Positions 1-17,483 of a DNA stretch of 64,000 nt are shown in pieces (position 1 is the first letter of the stretch; every line of letters begins with the position of its first letter). Location of the stretch: the NCBI GenBank assembly GCA_013339895.1, contig JABACO010000012.1, forward strand, positions 126,129 to 190,128. The letters run 5' to 3'. Source of the stretch: Ephydatia muelleri. Lineage: Eukaryota > Porifera > Demospongiae > Spongillida > Spongillidae. The position numbers and the translations under genes were made by a program. Under the pieces are notes generated by a model that was given only the letters and a program-made list of their open reading frames with translations, was not told where the DNA came from and searched no databases.

Positions 1-1772
1 AGAGAGATTGTGACTGTGCTTGGACCATCTACTGGAATATATAGAATATGCCAAAGGAACTGATATTTCATTTCAAAGCTATTATCCAGGTTGTTGAGTA
101 GTATTGTAATAGCAGTTGCCATATCTAGACCAGTGGCTGCATATAGCTTTGTGAATGTAATTCATCTAGTTGGAAAGCTGGAAATTCAAAGATGTATTGG
201 TGATGAGAGTCACAAATGAAATTCTGCGTTTGATGTTAGAAGCGCACATAGTTAATCAGTTGCGCTAGATGCAGCCAGTACATGGTGTATTTGCATCATG
301 ATCTGTAGTAGTTTGTGTTGTACTGTTTAGATTAATCATCAATTCCAATTATTTTGAGTAAAGCATAATATTGGCATATTGGCAGAGGACATTTGTGGCA
401 GTATGTAAGTGTAAAGACCATGATGCATTTTCTAAGCCTAAAAGTCGCAGCTTCTCATTAATCCATACTTCAGCTAGGGTATTTAACTCTGAGAATGAAT
501 TAGTCTTCCACTTAGTAACTACTCTTATAATTTGATGCGAATTACGAGTATGTGTCATGGTTGATCACATCTGACTCTGTTCCAAGGGTTGGGTACATTT
601 TTCAAATATTGCATGGCTTTTCTCACATTATTATGTATTGGTAAACTTCATTCCAAAGGCTAAAGAACAATTGTAGCACTGTACAGTACGTGTGTACATA
701 AGTATTCATGGAAGAAAGAGCTATACTCTAGGTGGCGCATGGCAAGATGTGTGTGGGTAGGTACATGTCTGACTGGGTATTCGAAATCCAACAAGTTCTT
801 ACTTCCTTCACTGGCTGGAGGTTTATATCATCGAGGTACACTGCAGCAAACTATCATTTATGCACATAGTAGTATAAAAGCACTCTCAACTTACAATGCC
901 ACTATAAATGTAATACGTTTTTTTTTTTTTCATACTTGTTGACAATAGAACTGGTGAGAACAGCATCACATAAACAGCTGCATTTTAATCAGTTGCCACA
1001 GCATATGAATACCTATTTCTGCATTGTACAAATGAATGTACGGCCATTAAACTCAAAGAGGTAGCATTACATAGCTGATTGAACATACTAACTAGGTAAA
1101 TAGTGATGGGCAAACGTATAGAGGTAAGAAATCATTGAGGCTAGCCCGGCTTTAAAATCAATCAACATTGCCAAGATAAAATGTGCAAACATTAGTTTGT
1201 TAGTCAAATATCTTTTAAAGCAAAACCTAATTTCTTGAACTTCAAAATTAAAACGTCTGATTTTGCGGTATTTTTGAAGTTGGATCATAATGAACTCTGT
1301 ATCCATATTGTTTCAATTTGATTAGTATATGCAATTTATTCCCAATGCAGAAAACTGCACATTTTGTATACTATCATTTGTTTAATGAGTAACATTCCTT
1401 TTTAACATGAAGCAATAGCAGATGGATGTACTGTGCCATTTATAAACACAAAGTTAGAAGTGAATCATGGAACTGGAATATGGCACCAGAGCTGTTTGTA
1501 ATCTGTTTGAATATCCACAGGCAAAGCTTTTGTCACAATATGATGTTTCCCATGGCAACACGACACTCTGCCTGGTACTAGCTATCTGCAATCACCTGGT
1601 ACCATTTGCAGTGACCTAAAATAAGAGGGTCTAGTCATTTAATTATGCCCCACCCATATCATATGCAGTTGTGCGCATGGTGTGGAACTGAATAAAAGCA
1701 CATCTCTATGCTACCAGCTAGCTGTTACACTCCATTCCACACACATGTTCCAGTAGTGTTCAGCCATCATGA
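1..1772. other. AT-rich non-coding stretch, no gene seen
   Basis: No open frame here shows a recognisable domain, and no RNA gene or long repeat is apparent. It lies downstream (3') of the first DOMON-cytochrome b561 gene and may hold its 3' UTR near 1700-1772. Confidence 0.5.
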
Positions 1773-5923
<4,151 letters not shown>

Positions 5924-6364
5924 CATTGACAAACAGTCGAGTAATTACATTCATACACGCACACTTTCACGAAGCGCGAAATACCAGGCAACCGAATTTC
6001 CATCGTACACATTTGTGTTGGATATTTTTAGCCTGCGGGACTTCAGCCCCGCCCCCTGCAAGCTGATGCGCAATAATAGACATTTAATGTCGTTAATTGA
6101 TGTAGTTATTTAGTACGGTTCGAGTTCTAAACGTACATGTCCTATTGTTGCAGATTACGTGCTACTTCTTCAGCTGTAGGCTTGGTGCCCGAACGGAAAC
6201 AACGAGGTCTTCCTTCAGACACTAACAATAACACATGATGATGTAATGATAATGTAATCAGTGCAAAGCCCAATCCAGGAAGGGGGAGGGGAGATCTGTC
6301 TCAATTTGCAAAGGCCCATCATCAGCAGTCCATTGTATTGGTGTGTCCTCGAGATGTTTGCTTC

Positions 6365-6522
6365 ATTGCATGCCATAAGCCCTCCTCTGCATGACATAAG
6401 CCCCTCCTCTGCATGACATAAGCCCCTCCCCTCCTCTGCATGCCATAAGCCCCTCCCCTCCTCTGCATGCCATAAGCCCCTCCCCTCCTCTGCATGCCAT
6501 AAGCCCCTCCTCTGCATGCCAG
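6365..6522. repeat. ~27-bp minisatellite between the two DOMON-b561 genes
   Basis: Tandem units on TGCATGCCATAAGCCCCTCC with extra CCCTCCTC blocks. It lies in the ~1-kb spacer between copy A's start (5923) and copy B's stop (6892). Confidence 0.9.
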
Positions 6523-7289
6523 CTCCTACAAAGCTGGAGTGTTGTTGATGTAGTACCTCACAGTTGTGAGGTGATGTGTGTAGGTGTGTAGGTTATGGGT
6601 TGCAATCATGACTAGCCAATGTGCTTTGAGTACTACTTAACTCTACCATATCCCTCCCTCACCATTCCTTTCTCACCATCCCTCTTTCACCATCCCTCTC
6701 TCACCATCTCCCTTTCTTTCATGGTGGTGGCTTGCAAACACACACACTGGGCTCCTCCCCCAAGTGGAGGTGTGGCTAATGCAGATATGCTTGATTGCCA
6801 CACCCCCAGCGAGATCTGTACATTTCAATAAACTCCCATTTTGATAATGCACAGAGGTCACTGTTGCTATGGATACATGTATTCCACCTAGTTACTGAAG
6901 CAAAGCTAAGAGAATGATGACCGCTATCATCATGGGCACCATGACAACCACGTATACAGTGATCCCCGCCCACTTCAGAGGTGAATCCTGCAAAAGGAAG
7001 GTGTCCTCCGTATATAAGTCACCATGGTAACCAACAAAACTTCTTACATTGGAGGGAGTGTCGTCTTCAACCTTGGTAGCTGCTGGATCTGAAGCTGCTG
7101 GATCTGAAGCTTTAATCTCCACACTTGCTGCTTGTGCTGTTGATGTCATTAACACCTCTACTTTAGATGGGTCTGGGGACCATTGAGCAGACCTTGATGA
7201 TTTGAACAGTGGCCACACCATAGAAGGTGCTAGCTTGGAAGAGCCTGGGGAGGAGGAGGGTCAGTATTGAGGGGAAAGTCAATTCCGCC

Positions 7290-7397
7290 TGGTGTCACCT
7301 CAGCACTAAAGGCGTCACCTCAGCACTCAGGGTGTCACCTCAGCACTCAGGGTGTCACCTTGGCACTCAGGGTATCACCTCAGCACTCAGGGTGTCA
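7290..7397. repeat. 20-bp minisatellite in intron of copy B
   Basis: Five to six units of GGTGTCACCTCAGCACTCAG in the intron just before the linker exon of copy B. Confidence 0.9.
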
Positions 7398-7561
7398 GTA
7401 CTTACCTTTTATTATGGCCAGTAAAGTGTAAAACACGAGACCACAGATGAAGAAAACTGCGAAGGTGCCAATATATGCGAGGAAGATGGCCAGAGAAGGA
7501 GCAATGGTGGTCATATTGAGTATGTCTTCAAACAGAGACAGCCCAATGGCTATGTTGATTA

Positions 7562-8025
7562 CTGAAGGACAAGAGTGGTGGTGGAGGGGTAGGGGTGGTG
7601 GGGGAGTGGCAGAGGGAGTGATGGGGGAGGGGAGGAGGTGGTAGGGGAGGGGTAGAGGGGAGTGGGGGGGGCAGAGGGAGTGGGTGGGAGGGGCAGAGGG
7701 AGTGGGGGGGAGGGGCAGAGGAGTTGGGGGGGAGGGGCAGAGGGAGGGGGGAGGGCAGAGTGAGTGGGGGGGAGGGGCAGATGGGATGGCAGAGGCGTGG
7801 GGGGGGGAGGGGCAGAGGGAGTGGGGGGAGGGAAGAGGGGTGGGGGGAGGGGCAAGGGGAGTGGTGGGAGGGGCATGAGAGTGGTGGGGGCGGGCGGCAT
7901 GGGAGTGGTGGGGAGGGGCATGAGAGTGATGGGTGAGGGGCAGGGAGTGGTGGGGTAGGGGCAGGGAGTCAGCAGGGAGTGGTGGGGGAGGGGCCCAGGG
8001 GAGGGAGTAGTGGGAGGGGCAGGAA
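7562..8025. repeat. G-rich purine minisatellite in intron of copy B
   Basis: Degenerate repeats on GGGGAGGGGCAGAGGGAGTG occupy nearly the whole intron between 8074 and the exon starting near 7560. Strand asymmetry is extreme. All frames stay open, which creates spurious Gly/Pro-rich ORFs. Confidence 0.95.
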
Positions 8026-8284
8026 AATAACAACCATCAGCTTGTTACTGAATGTTTGTATTGTATGGCTTACATGACAGATAAACTGCTAATATAGAGC
8101 ACGGAACGAGACAATCTGGATCATCCAATCCCTGCAATGGAGGGTGTGGTCCAAACAAATAATTTCCCTCTCACAACCACACCTCCTCCTCCCCATCCCC
8201 TCAGATCCCTCCCCCAACTTACTTCATGCGGGCTGAACAGCGAGGGGTACAGGAGAGAATGGGCTGAAGGGAGTAAGTGGACGT

Positions 8285-8390
8285 GTGCAAAAGGTTAATG
8301 ATTTGGATAGGTGTGCAAAAGGGTTAATGATTTGGATAGGTGTGCAAAGGGTTAATCATTTGGATAGGTGTGCAAAGGGTTAGTGGTTTG
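8285..8390. repeat. ~28-bp minisatellite in intron of copy B
   Basis: Four units on GATAGGTGTGCAAAGGGTTA between two b561 exons. Confidence 0.9.
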
Positions 8391-8689
8391 ACTTAACTCA
8401 CATTAATAATGTTGAGTACAATCAGAATAATTCCCAACACAAAATGAGCCGACACTTCAGGCTGATTAATAAAAAAAAAAGCATGAGAGTTGGGCTCTAA
8501 TTAAAAGTATTCACATACATTATTGAAATCGCCCAGTGCAGGGGCAACCTTTCGTGCAACAAAGATGCAAAGAGCAGCTGCTATTCCAGCGATGAGCGTG
8601 ATCACCTGAGCCCCACGACGTGCCTGAATGGATACAGTGTAGCGTTGGTGGTAGCATAGCATTGCTCGATGGCTGTATGAATGAATAAA

Positions 8690-8852
8690 CCCACACACAT
8701 GTGCATATACACACCACACACAAATACTCACATACCATACACACACACACATGCACACAAACATGCACACACACACTCACACACACATGCACATGCACAC
8801 ACATACACACATGCACACACACACACGCACACACACACACACACACCACACA

Positions 8853-8890
<38 letters not shown>

Positions 8891-8908
8891 ACACACACAC
8901 ACACACCT
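8690..8908. repeat. (CA)n-rich microsatellite
   Basis: Interrupted CA repeats fill the intron between the first and second b561 helix exons of copy B. This is the same intron that holds (CA)n in copy A (3840-3969), so the repeat seed predates the tandem duplication or arose twice. Confidence 0.95.
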
Positions 8909-9199
8909 ACCCAATACATTGGTGTTCCAGGGCGTGCTGGCTGCATAAAAATACCAAAGAGGTTGGCAGTGACATAGACAGTGGGCCAAGCCACAATCAT
9001 GAGGATCCCATGGGCACGAATCAACGCCAGCACCACTGGTAGGGCTGGGGAGGAGAGGCCACACCTACATGCAAGTGAGGCCACACCCATGAAGGCACAT
9101 ACTGGAATTATCAGTGGTACTGTTTGTGAGTTGGTGGCAAGAGTAATGGCTTCTCTAGTGCTGACCTTAAGACTATCGTATACTGCCCCTACTGGAAAC

Positions 9200-9607
9200 T
9201 TTGAAGGAGGGAGGGATGGAGGGAGGGAGGAAGGGAGGAGGAGGGAGGGAGGGAGGGAGGGAGGGAGGGAGGGAGGGAGGGAGGAGGGAGGAGGAGGGAG
9301 GGAGGGAGGAGGGAGGGAGGGAGGAGGAAGGGAGGGAGGGAGGGAGGGAGGGAGGGAGAGGAGGGAGGGAGGGAGGAAGGGAGGGAGGGAGGGAGGGAGG
9401 GAGGGAGGGAGGGAGGAAGGGAGGGAGGGAGGAGGAAGGGAGGGAGGGAGGGAGGGAGGGAGGGAGGGAGGGGAGGGAGGGAGGGGAGGGAGGGAGGGAG
9501 GGAGGGGAGGGAGGGAGGGAGGGAGGGAGGGAGGGAGGGAGGAGGGAGGGAGGGAGGGAGGGAGGGAGGGAGGGAGGGAGGGAGGGAGGGAGGGAGGGGG
9601 GGAGGGC
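9200..9607. repeat. (GGGA)n microsatellite
   Basis: About 400 bp of GGGA/GGA repeats in a copy B intron. Purine-only on the plus strand, with triplex or quadruplex potential. ORFs here are artefacts. Confidence 0.97.
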
Positions 9608-10104
9608 AGAGGAAATGGATAATATGATGCAGTTAGTAAATTCATCCATTACTGGCAGCATCAGTCCACCCAATCAGCTGGAAGTAACGTCCATCAAGAA
9701 GGTCAAGGTCTTGGAGCAGGTCATCAGTTTGAGCCGCTCTACTGAACCTGTCAGGGGTACATGGCCACACCCCCACACTGGTCACACCCTACACTTACAC
9801 ACATCTTATCCTTCCATTGACAGAGCTCGTGCTGGAGGGACACAGGTCCTGCAATGATGATGACATCGTATGACATCATCCATTGCCATATAGGGGTGTG
9901 TACCTGGCTTGAGTCCACCATATGCTGTGACCATTGGGAATGTTGTATGTATCCAAGATGGTCACTTGACCTCCAATTAGAGCACATACAAATACATCTG
10001 CATCAGTCTGAATGGGGATATTTGAAGTAACAGATGTGGTGATAGGTGTGGTTATGGGTGCGGTGATGGACATCTCTCCTCCCAGTGGTGTGATGAGCAT
10101 CCAT

Positions 10105-10119
10105 AATCCTTGCACACAC

Positions 10120-10168
<49 letters not shown>

Positions 10169-10175
10169 CATAATG

Positions 10176-10222
<47 letters not shown>
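10105..10222. repeat. (CA)n microsatellite
   Basis: Two CA blocks split by CAACATAATGCAC, just downstream of the DOMON exon's 5' splice donor in copy B. Confidence 0.97.
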
Positions 10223-10223
<1 letters not shown>

Positions 10224-10485
10224 CACAGGCAAAGACACTTACCATGTCTGGGTTAGGAGTGTATCCAACAGCTATCCATCCTCGCGCGTTTCCTTCCATC
10301 ATGAAGTCAAGGAAAAGTGGATCTTCATTGGTCCTGACGGCCAAGAAGTACGAGCAAGCTGTTCCGCTACAGCCAGGGGGAAAGGACGTGGTGAACCTCC
10401 ATTGAGCGTTGGAGGGCTGGGGAAGAGGAACGTACTTAGTATCCATGACTTGAACATTATTCAGTGTCACGGATTGCTCCAGGAA

Positions 10486-10737
10486 CTACACTGAATAGAC
10501 ATGTAGACCTGCAGCTTCTGCTGAGGCAACATGAAATGGAGGGACATGAGCGAATAATTTCAAAATGGTTTCAGTTGCTTCAATAGCTGTGTGGGAGGGG
10601 CTCACTCCATACTGATTCACTACCCCATGCATAGGTGCTAGTTCAATGATCTCTGAAATGTAAAAGTAGCACAGCTTTTGTGTGAGACCAGTTCCTGGAT
10701 AAGTAATGAGGTTTAGGTCACAGCCTTCAGAGGTCAC
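10486..10737 (-). other. Possible N-terminal coding extension of copy B
   Basis: This open frame lies directly upstream of, and in the same frame as, the first DOMON exon of copy B, separated by a TAG at the inferred splice acceptor (exon starts at 10485). Its helical-looking text (ELAPMHGVVNQYGV, ETILKLFAHVPP) does not match the signal-peptide exon of copy A. I do not recognise a domain. It may be part of an unresolved upstream exon or simply open by chance. Confidence 0.25.
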
Positions 10738-10947
10738 AGGATTCAGAGGTCACAGGATTCAGAGGTCACAGCTTCAGAGGTCACAGGCTTCAGAGGTCAC
10801 AGCTTCAGAGGTCACAGGCTTCAGAGGTCACAGGCTTCAGAGGTCACAGGCTTCAGAGGTCACAGGCTTCAGAGGTCACAGGCTTCAGAGGTCACAGGCT
10901 TCAGAGGTCACAGGCTTCAGAGTACAGGCTTCAGAGGTCACAGGCTT
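10720..10947. repeat. 16-bp minisatellite
   Basis: About 14 units of CAGAGGTCACAGGCTT. Each unit contains AGGTCA, the nuclear-receptor half-site sequence, but simple tandem expansion explains the pattern. Confidence 0.95.
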
Positions 10948-11102
10948 CTAATGTAACACCATCACTCCCCCCTATGAAGAGTTGGCTATGAATACACTTG
11001 ACACTGCTGTCCCCACTCATACAAAGGCTGCCTCATAGTACTCTGCTGTGTTCTATTAGGTGCCTACCAATACAGTGTTCTATTTGGCTGCCTCAGTGCA
11101 CA

Positions 11103-11202
11103 NNNNNNNNNNNNNNNNNNNNNNNNNNNNNNNNNNNNNNNNNNNNNNNNNNNNNNNNNNNNNNNNNNNNNNNNNNNNNNNNNNNNNNNNNNNNNNNNNN
11201 NN
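11103..11202. other. Assembly gap (100 N)
   Basis: Exactly 100 Ns, the usual placeholder for a scaffold gap of unknown size. Right of it, at about 11236-11277, is one relic unit of the 24-bp minisatellite that dominates 55.0-56.0 and 61.2-62.0 kb, so an array may lie in the gap. Confidence 0.98.
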
Positions 11203-11356
11203 GTGTTATTGTTCGTACAGAAAGGGGGAATGTGTTATGTGGCACTCCTGTGCTCACAGGGGAGTGTCTTGTGCGTATGTTAATTAAAAGAATATTAGCT
11301 AACCCCGTTAATAACTTTGCTATTAAAAGTGTTTTTAAATAAACTCTGACTAAATG

Positions 11357-11357
11357 A

Positions 11358-11451
<94 letters not shown>
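11357..11451. repeat. (TG)n microsatellite
   Basis: Nearly pure TG repeat abutting the SET-gene-like fragment that follows. Confidence 0.97.
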
Positions 11452-11452
<1 letters not shown>

Positions 11453-11459
11453 CACTTAT

Positions 11460-11628
11460 CTCAATGCCCTCAGGATTTCGGCATACTGCACTGGCGGAAG
11501 AATAAGAGGAGGAGGAGGACTGCAGATGTTGCCGGCGAGTGAGTGGAACGGCGACGGAGGAGAAGGCGGCCCTAGAGGGAGCTGGCGAGGAGCAATCGGA
11601 TGCAGACGACAGGCGTGGAAGCATGTAT
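11460..11628 (-). pseudogene. Degraded fragment of the SET-like gene family
   Basis: On the minus strand this block matches about 14925-15165 of the SET-like gene. CTCCACGCCTGTCGTCTGC and CCGATTGCTCMTCG are shared, the frame text LSSASDCSS is identical, and both continue into a Ser-rich run (QSSSSSYSSASAV here). It ends near the point where the full gene has TATCGAG. Only the 5' low-complexity part is present, so this is a partial duplicate or the 5' remnant of another copy. Confidence 0.7.
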
Positions 11629-11699
11629 GTGTGTGTGTGTGTGGGGTGTGGGTGTGGGTGTGATTCATTCCCCTCTCCTGAGTTCATAATTAAACATAA

Positions 11700-12398
11700 G
11701 TGTGCACAGTTCAGTTCACATGAGACCTGTCTACTGACATGGCCTCTTTACCAAGAGTGAAATATTTCTTTTTGCTTTGAAAGTTTGTCTGGGATATTAG
11801 TGCAATGCATGTGGTCTGGTATTCTGGACACGGTTCAGTAAATTTTGACGTCTTATTTTGTATTGCAGAAAAATTCTTTATGGCCGTGATGGCTTTTCCG
11901 GCTACCAGAGTTACATGTAAGTAGTTGGTTTGCGTGTGAAAATCTTTTCAATTGTGGTTGCCTTCCCTCAGATAAAGCAGTAAACAGGCGGACTGTAGAA
12001 CATTAAAACATGTGCATTGTTGTTTTAGTAATTTGTTGTTTATGATTTTGTAATACAAAATGAGAGTAATTGTCTCACTTTGTTGTGTATCACTAGTGGT
12101 TTGTGTGTTGAGAACTCGGCAAAAGAAAATTGACAGCAATGGCAGGCAATAGTGCAATCTCTCCAATCTGTTGTGGCTCTAAAAAGAGCCGGGACCCTCC
12201 TCCACCTATATCATTCAAACCCCCCAGAAAAATTAAAAAATAATAATAAATAAATAAAAAGTGGAGAAATCATCAATAAATTATATCTGTTGGAGGTAAG
12301 AATCCAACCTCTTGCTGGGTTCACAAGTAGGCATGGCACTAGATAAGGGAAGGGGGGGCAGTAAGGGAGGTGGGGAGATACACACTTGACCAATTACC
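11700..12398. other. Intergenic, no gene recognised
   Basis: AT-rich sequence downstream of the SET-like gene's stop codon. It contains an A/T-rich low-complexity run near 12225-12260 and nothing else I can support. Confidence 0.5.
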
Positions 12399-15373
<2,975 letters not shown>

Positions 15374-15379
15374 GGCCAC

Positions 15380-16500
15380 TCTGAGAGCTAGCGCAATAAA
15401 TATTTAATTTTTGGATGCTCTATTCCGTATCTAAAACAAGTACTTACTTTAAAAGTTATAGCTAATGAATGACACACGTGCAGTGCTGCGCTGCTTCCCG
15501 GATATTTGGCCGTATTTGTCTCCTCGTTCCCTAGTTAATCAGACAGCCGGGAGTTGGTTTAAAGACAGGGGGAGCTTGGTTGGGGAGGGTGCATGCATGG
15601 TGAGGTGAGAAAGATGAGAGCCAAAAGTATAGTACAGGGTGCAATTGCTATAGTTAAGAAGAAGCAGGTCGGCTATTCCGTGACGTAATGGGCGACTCCC
15701 CCCATATACCTCTCCATACATCTTGACCCCCCTCACATCTCCCGTTCGGAAGGGCCAACCGGCTCCAGGACACCAGTTCCCGTTAGAGCTCCCCCGTGCC
15801 ACCTTAACTTCGGAGACTCGTCTCCCTGGCCCCTCGGGGAGCCTGCGAAACAAGGGTACACAGGGTGCCGTGAATCTCATTAGCCCTGGTGCGTTTCTAT
15901 GGGGGGAGTGGTTTGGTAGTATTTGGGATACTAGGTGACCACACCTCCCCATACATAGGTCCGTATCCCGAGAGGTCGGATGGCTCACTTTGGTGATCTC
16001 GGGTCCTCGGAGCTAGAACGTACAGGACACCAGAGTCAACGGATACGATAGGGAGAGGTTGGAAGTTGAAGGAATCGAAAAACCCAGGGTCGTCCCGTGT
16101 TCGGGAAGGCAGATGTGACCGCTTTTACAGTATGGTCGCAAGTATGGCGTTTGCCAGGATTGGCCCTAAGGCAGCAGCTGGAACCTTAATTGAGGTCCCA
16201 CCTGCGTGTAATGTCGCCTGCCAGACGGTTTGCGCCGGTCCTTTGTGTCTCCACGCCTCTCTTGCCCACGTATCTACTTTCTCACCCCGCCTCCCTTCTC
16301 TCTGGACGGTCACGTGATGCTGCTTAATGTTAATATCGACATTAATACTTTTTTATATTTTGTTAAGGCTGGAGCAGCGTATCGCCGACAAGGAGAAGGA
16401 ATGAAAAGGCTACGACGAGTACCCGCGGGGGCTATCTTTAGCTCGAATGAAGGACGCGGACGAAGGCGCAGGCCATCTCTATTCCAGCTTAATTATCTCA
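15380..16500. other. GC-rich region upstream of SET-like gene, unassigned
   Basis: It has higher GC than its flanks and no family I recognise. A 149-codon minus-strand frame (15539-15988) contains WCPGAGWPFRTGDVRG, and another (16125-16313) ends in a hydrophobic stretch (AAALGPILANAILATIL). Either could be an exon or chance. The region could also be promoter or element-internal sequence between the SET-like gene and the recombinase relic. Confidence 0.35.
16293..16321 (+). repeat. 29-bp direct repeat, left copy
   Basis: CCCTTCTCTCTGGA followed by CGGTCACGTGATGCT. It matches 26 of 29 bases of the copy at 19269-19297, in the same orientation. The two bracket the Crypton-like relic. Confidence 0.75.
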
Positions 16501-16899
16501 TCGCTCAGCATGTTTATATCTAAAGCAGAAATAACACAAATGCCAGGACTATCCCAAGCCTATATATGACTTTATGACACATTAGACATTCAAACAAGCA
16601 TGCACGAGACATGTACCGCATGCATGGAGCGCGATATATTTTATGAAACAAAACAGGCGCACATGCACAACCACTTATACGCAAACGATCCAGAAAGTAA
16701 CAAGTCTCTTAAATGCTCGGAGGCTCATTTCTACAATTACAATAGTCCTGAGCTTTGAAAACACAGCGGCAGAAAAAAAAGGAAGGGTTCACGAAAAAAA
16801 AGAATTTATATAATCGACAAAAGTACATTATATAACGTTTTAAGGCAGACAAAATGATCAAGATATATATAAATAAATTGCTGATGTAGGATTTCTTAA

Positions 16900-17114
16900 G
16901 TACATGTATCAAAAGTAAGCAAACAAAGGATTCTGGAATTAATTTATGCAATTACGAATTTATAATCATTACACATACCTACATTTAGCATAAAACCCCA
17001 TCTTATTCCGTGTATGCTTAAATGTAGGTATCTAATAATTATAAATTCGTAATTGCATAAATTAATTCCAGAATCCCTTGTTTGCTTACGTTTTACACAA
17101 TTTGATACATGTAC
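16900..17114. repeat. Foldback palindrome (arms ~93 bp)
   Basis: The arm 16900-16992 is the near-perfect reverse complement of 17020-17114 (for example GTACATGTATCAAA and TTTGATACATGTAC at the outer ends), with a ~27-bp loop. It resembles a small foldback or MITE element. Confidence 0.9.
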
Positions 17115-17252
17115 ATATCTTGTTATAGTATATTGGATATGTGAGGTAAACATTTGCGTGTATATGTATGTGTGCATGTGTGTGTGTGGTATAAGCCTCT
17201 TAATAACTGTGCATGCAATTAATTGTGTGTTTATGAAATTACTGTGACTATA

Positions 17253-17253
<1 letters not shown>

Positions 17254-17298
<45 letters not shown>

Positions 17299-17322
17299 TG
17301 TGAGTGTGTGTGTGTGTGTGTG
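17254..17322. repeat. (TG)n microsatellite
   Basis: TG repeat with two GTGAG interruptions, downstream of the recombinase relic. Confidence 0.95.
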
Positions 17323-17483
17323 CGTGCACATAATTTTCAGGATTCTTTGTGCAGGATGAAGACAGATGGGAGTTGAGGTGCATCAGTGAGCGCATATATT
17401 GATAATGTATATACAAATAACATAACACACGTACAAATGTGCCATGCATACATTAATTAATATCATCATCAAGCAGCTCCTCC

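Larger units (their letters stand above)
6892..10485 (-). pseudogene. DOMON-cytochrome b561 paralogue, copy B, frame-broken
   Basis: Tandem paralogue of copy A with the same exon order: DOMON exon 10485-10243 (81 codons, GWIAVGYTPNPDM), exon 10007-9904, b561 exons around 9075-8910, 8632-8522 and 8460-8405, and C-terminal helix exon ending at TAA 6892 (WAGITVYVVVMVPMMIAVII). Two breaks show against copy A. Exon 10007-9904 is 104 bp instead of 105, with one base lost near 9920. Exon 8131-8074 is 58 bp instead of 62, giving an in-frame TAG. Two of four haem histidines are gone: AHRAML in A is ARRGAQ here, and LVHGT in A is IVSFR here. No signal-peptide exon was found. It is most likely a pseudogene. 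The alternative is a diverged gene with splicing I have not resolved. Confidence 0.72.

Noticed and set aside
7395-9857. Long Pro/Ser/Leu-rich or Gly/Arg-rich ORFs over G-rich tracts
   Set aside because: Low-complexity frames over intronic minisatellites. Real exons of copy B lie between them in other frames.
10720-10947. Array of nuclear-receptor AGGTCA half-sites
   Set aside because: The half-site is part of a simple 16-bp minisatellite unit. Nothing suggests regulatory selection.
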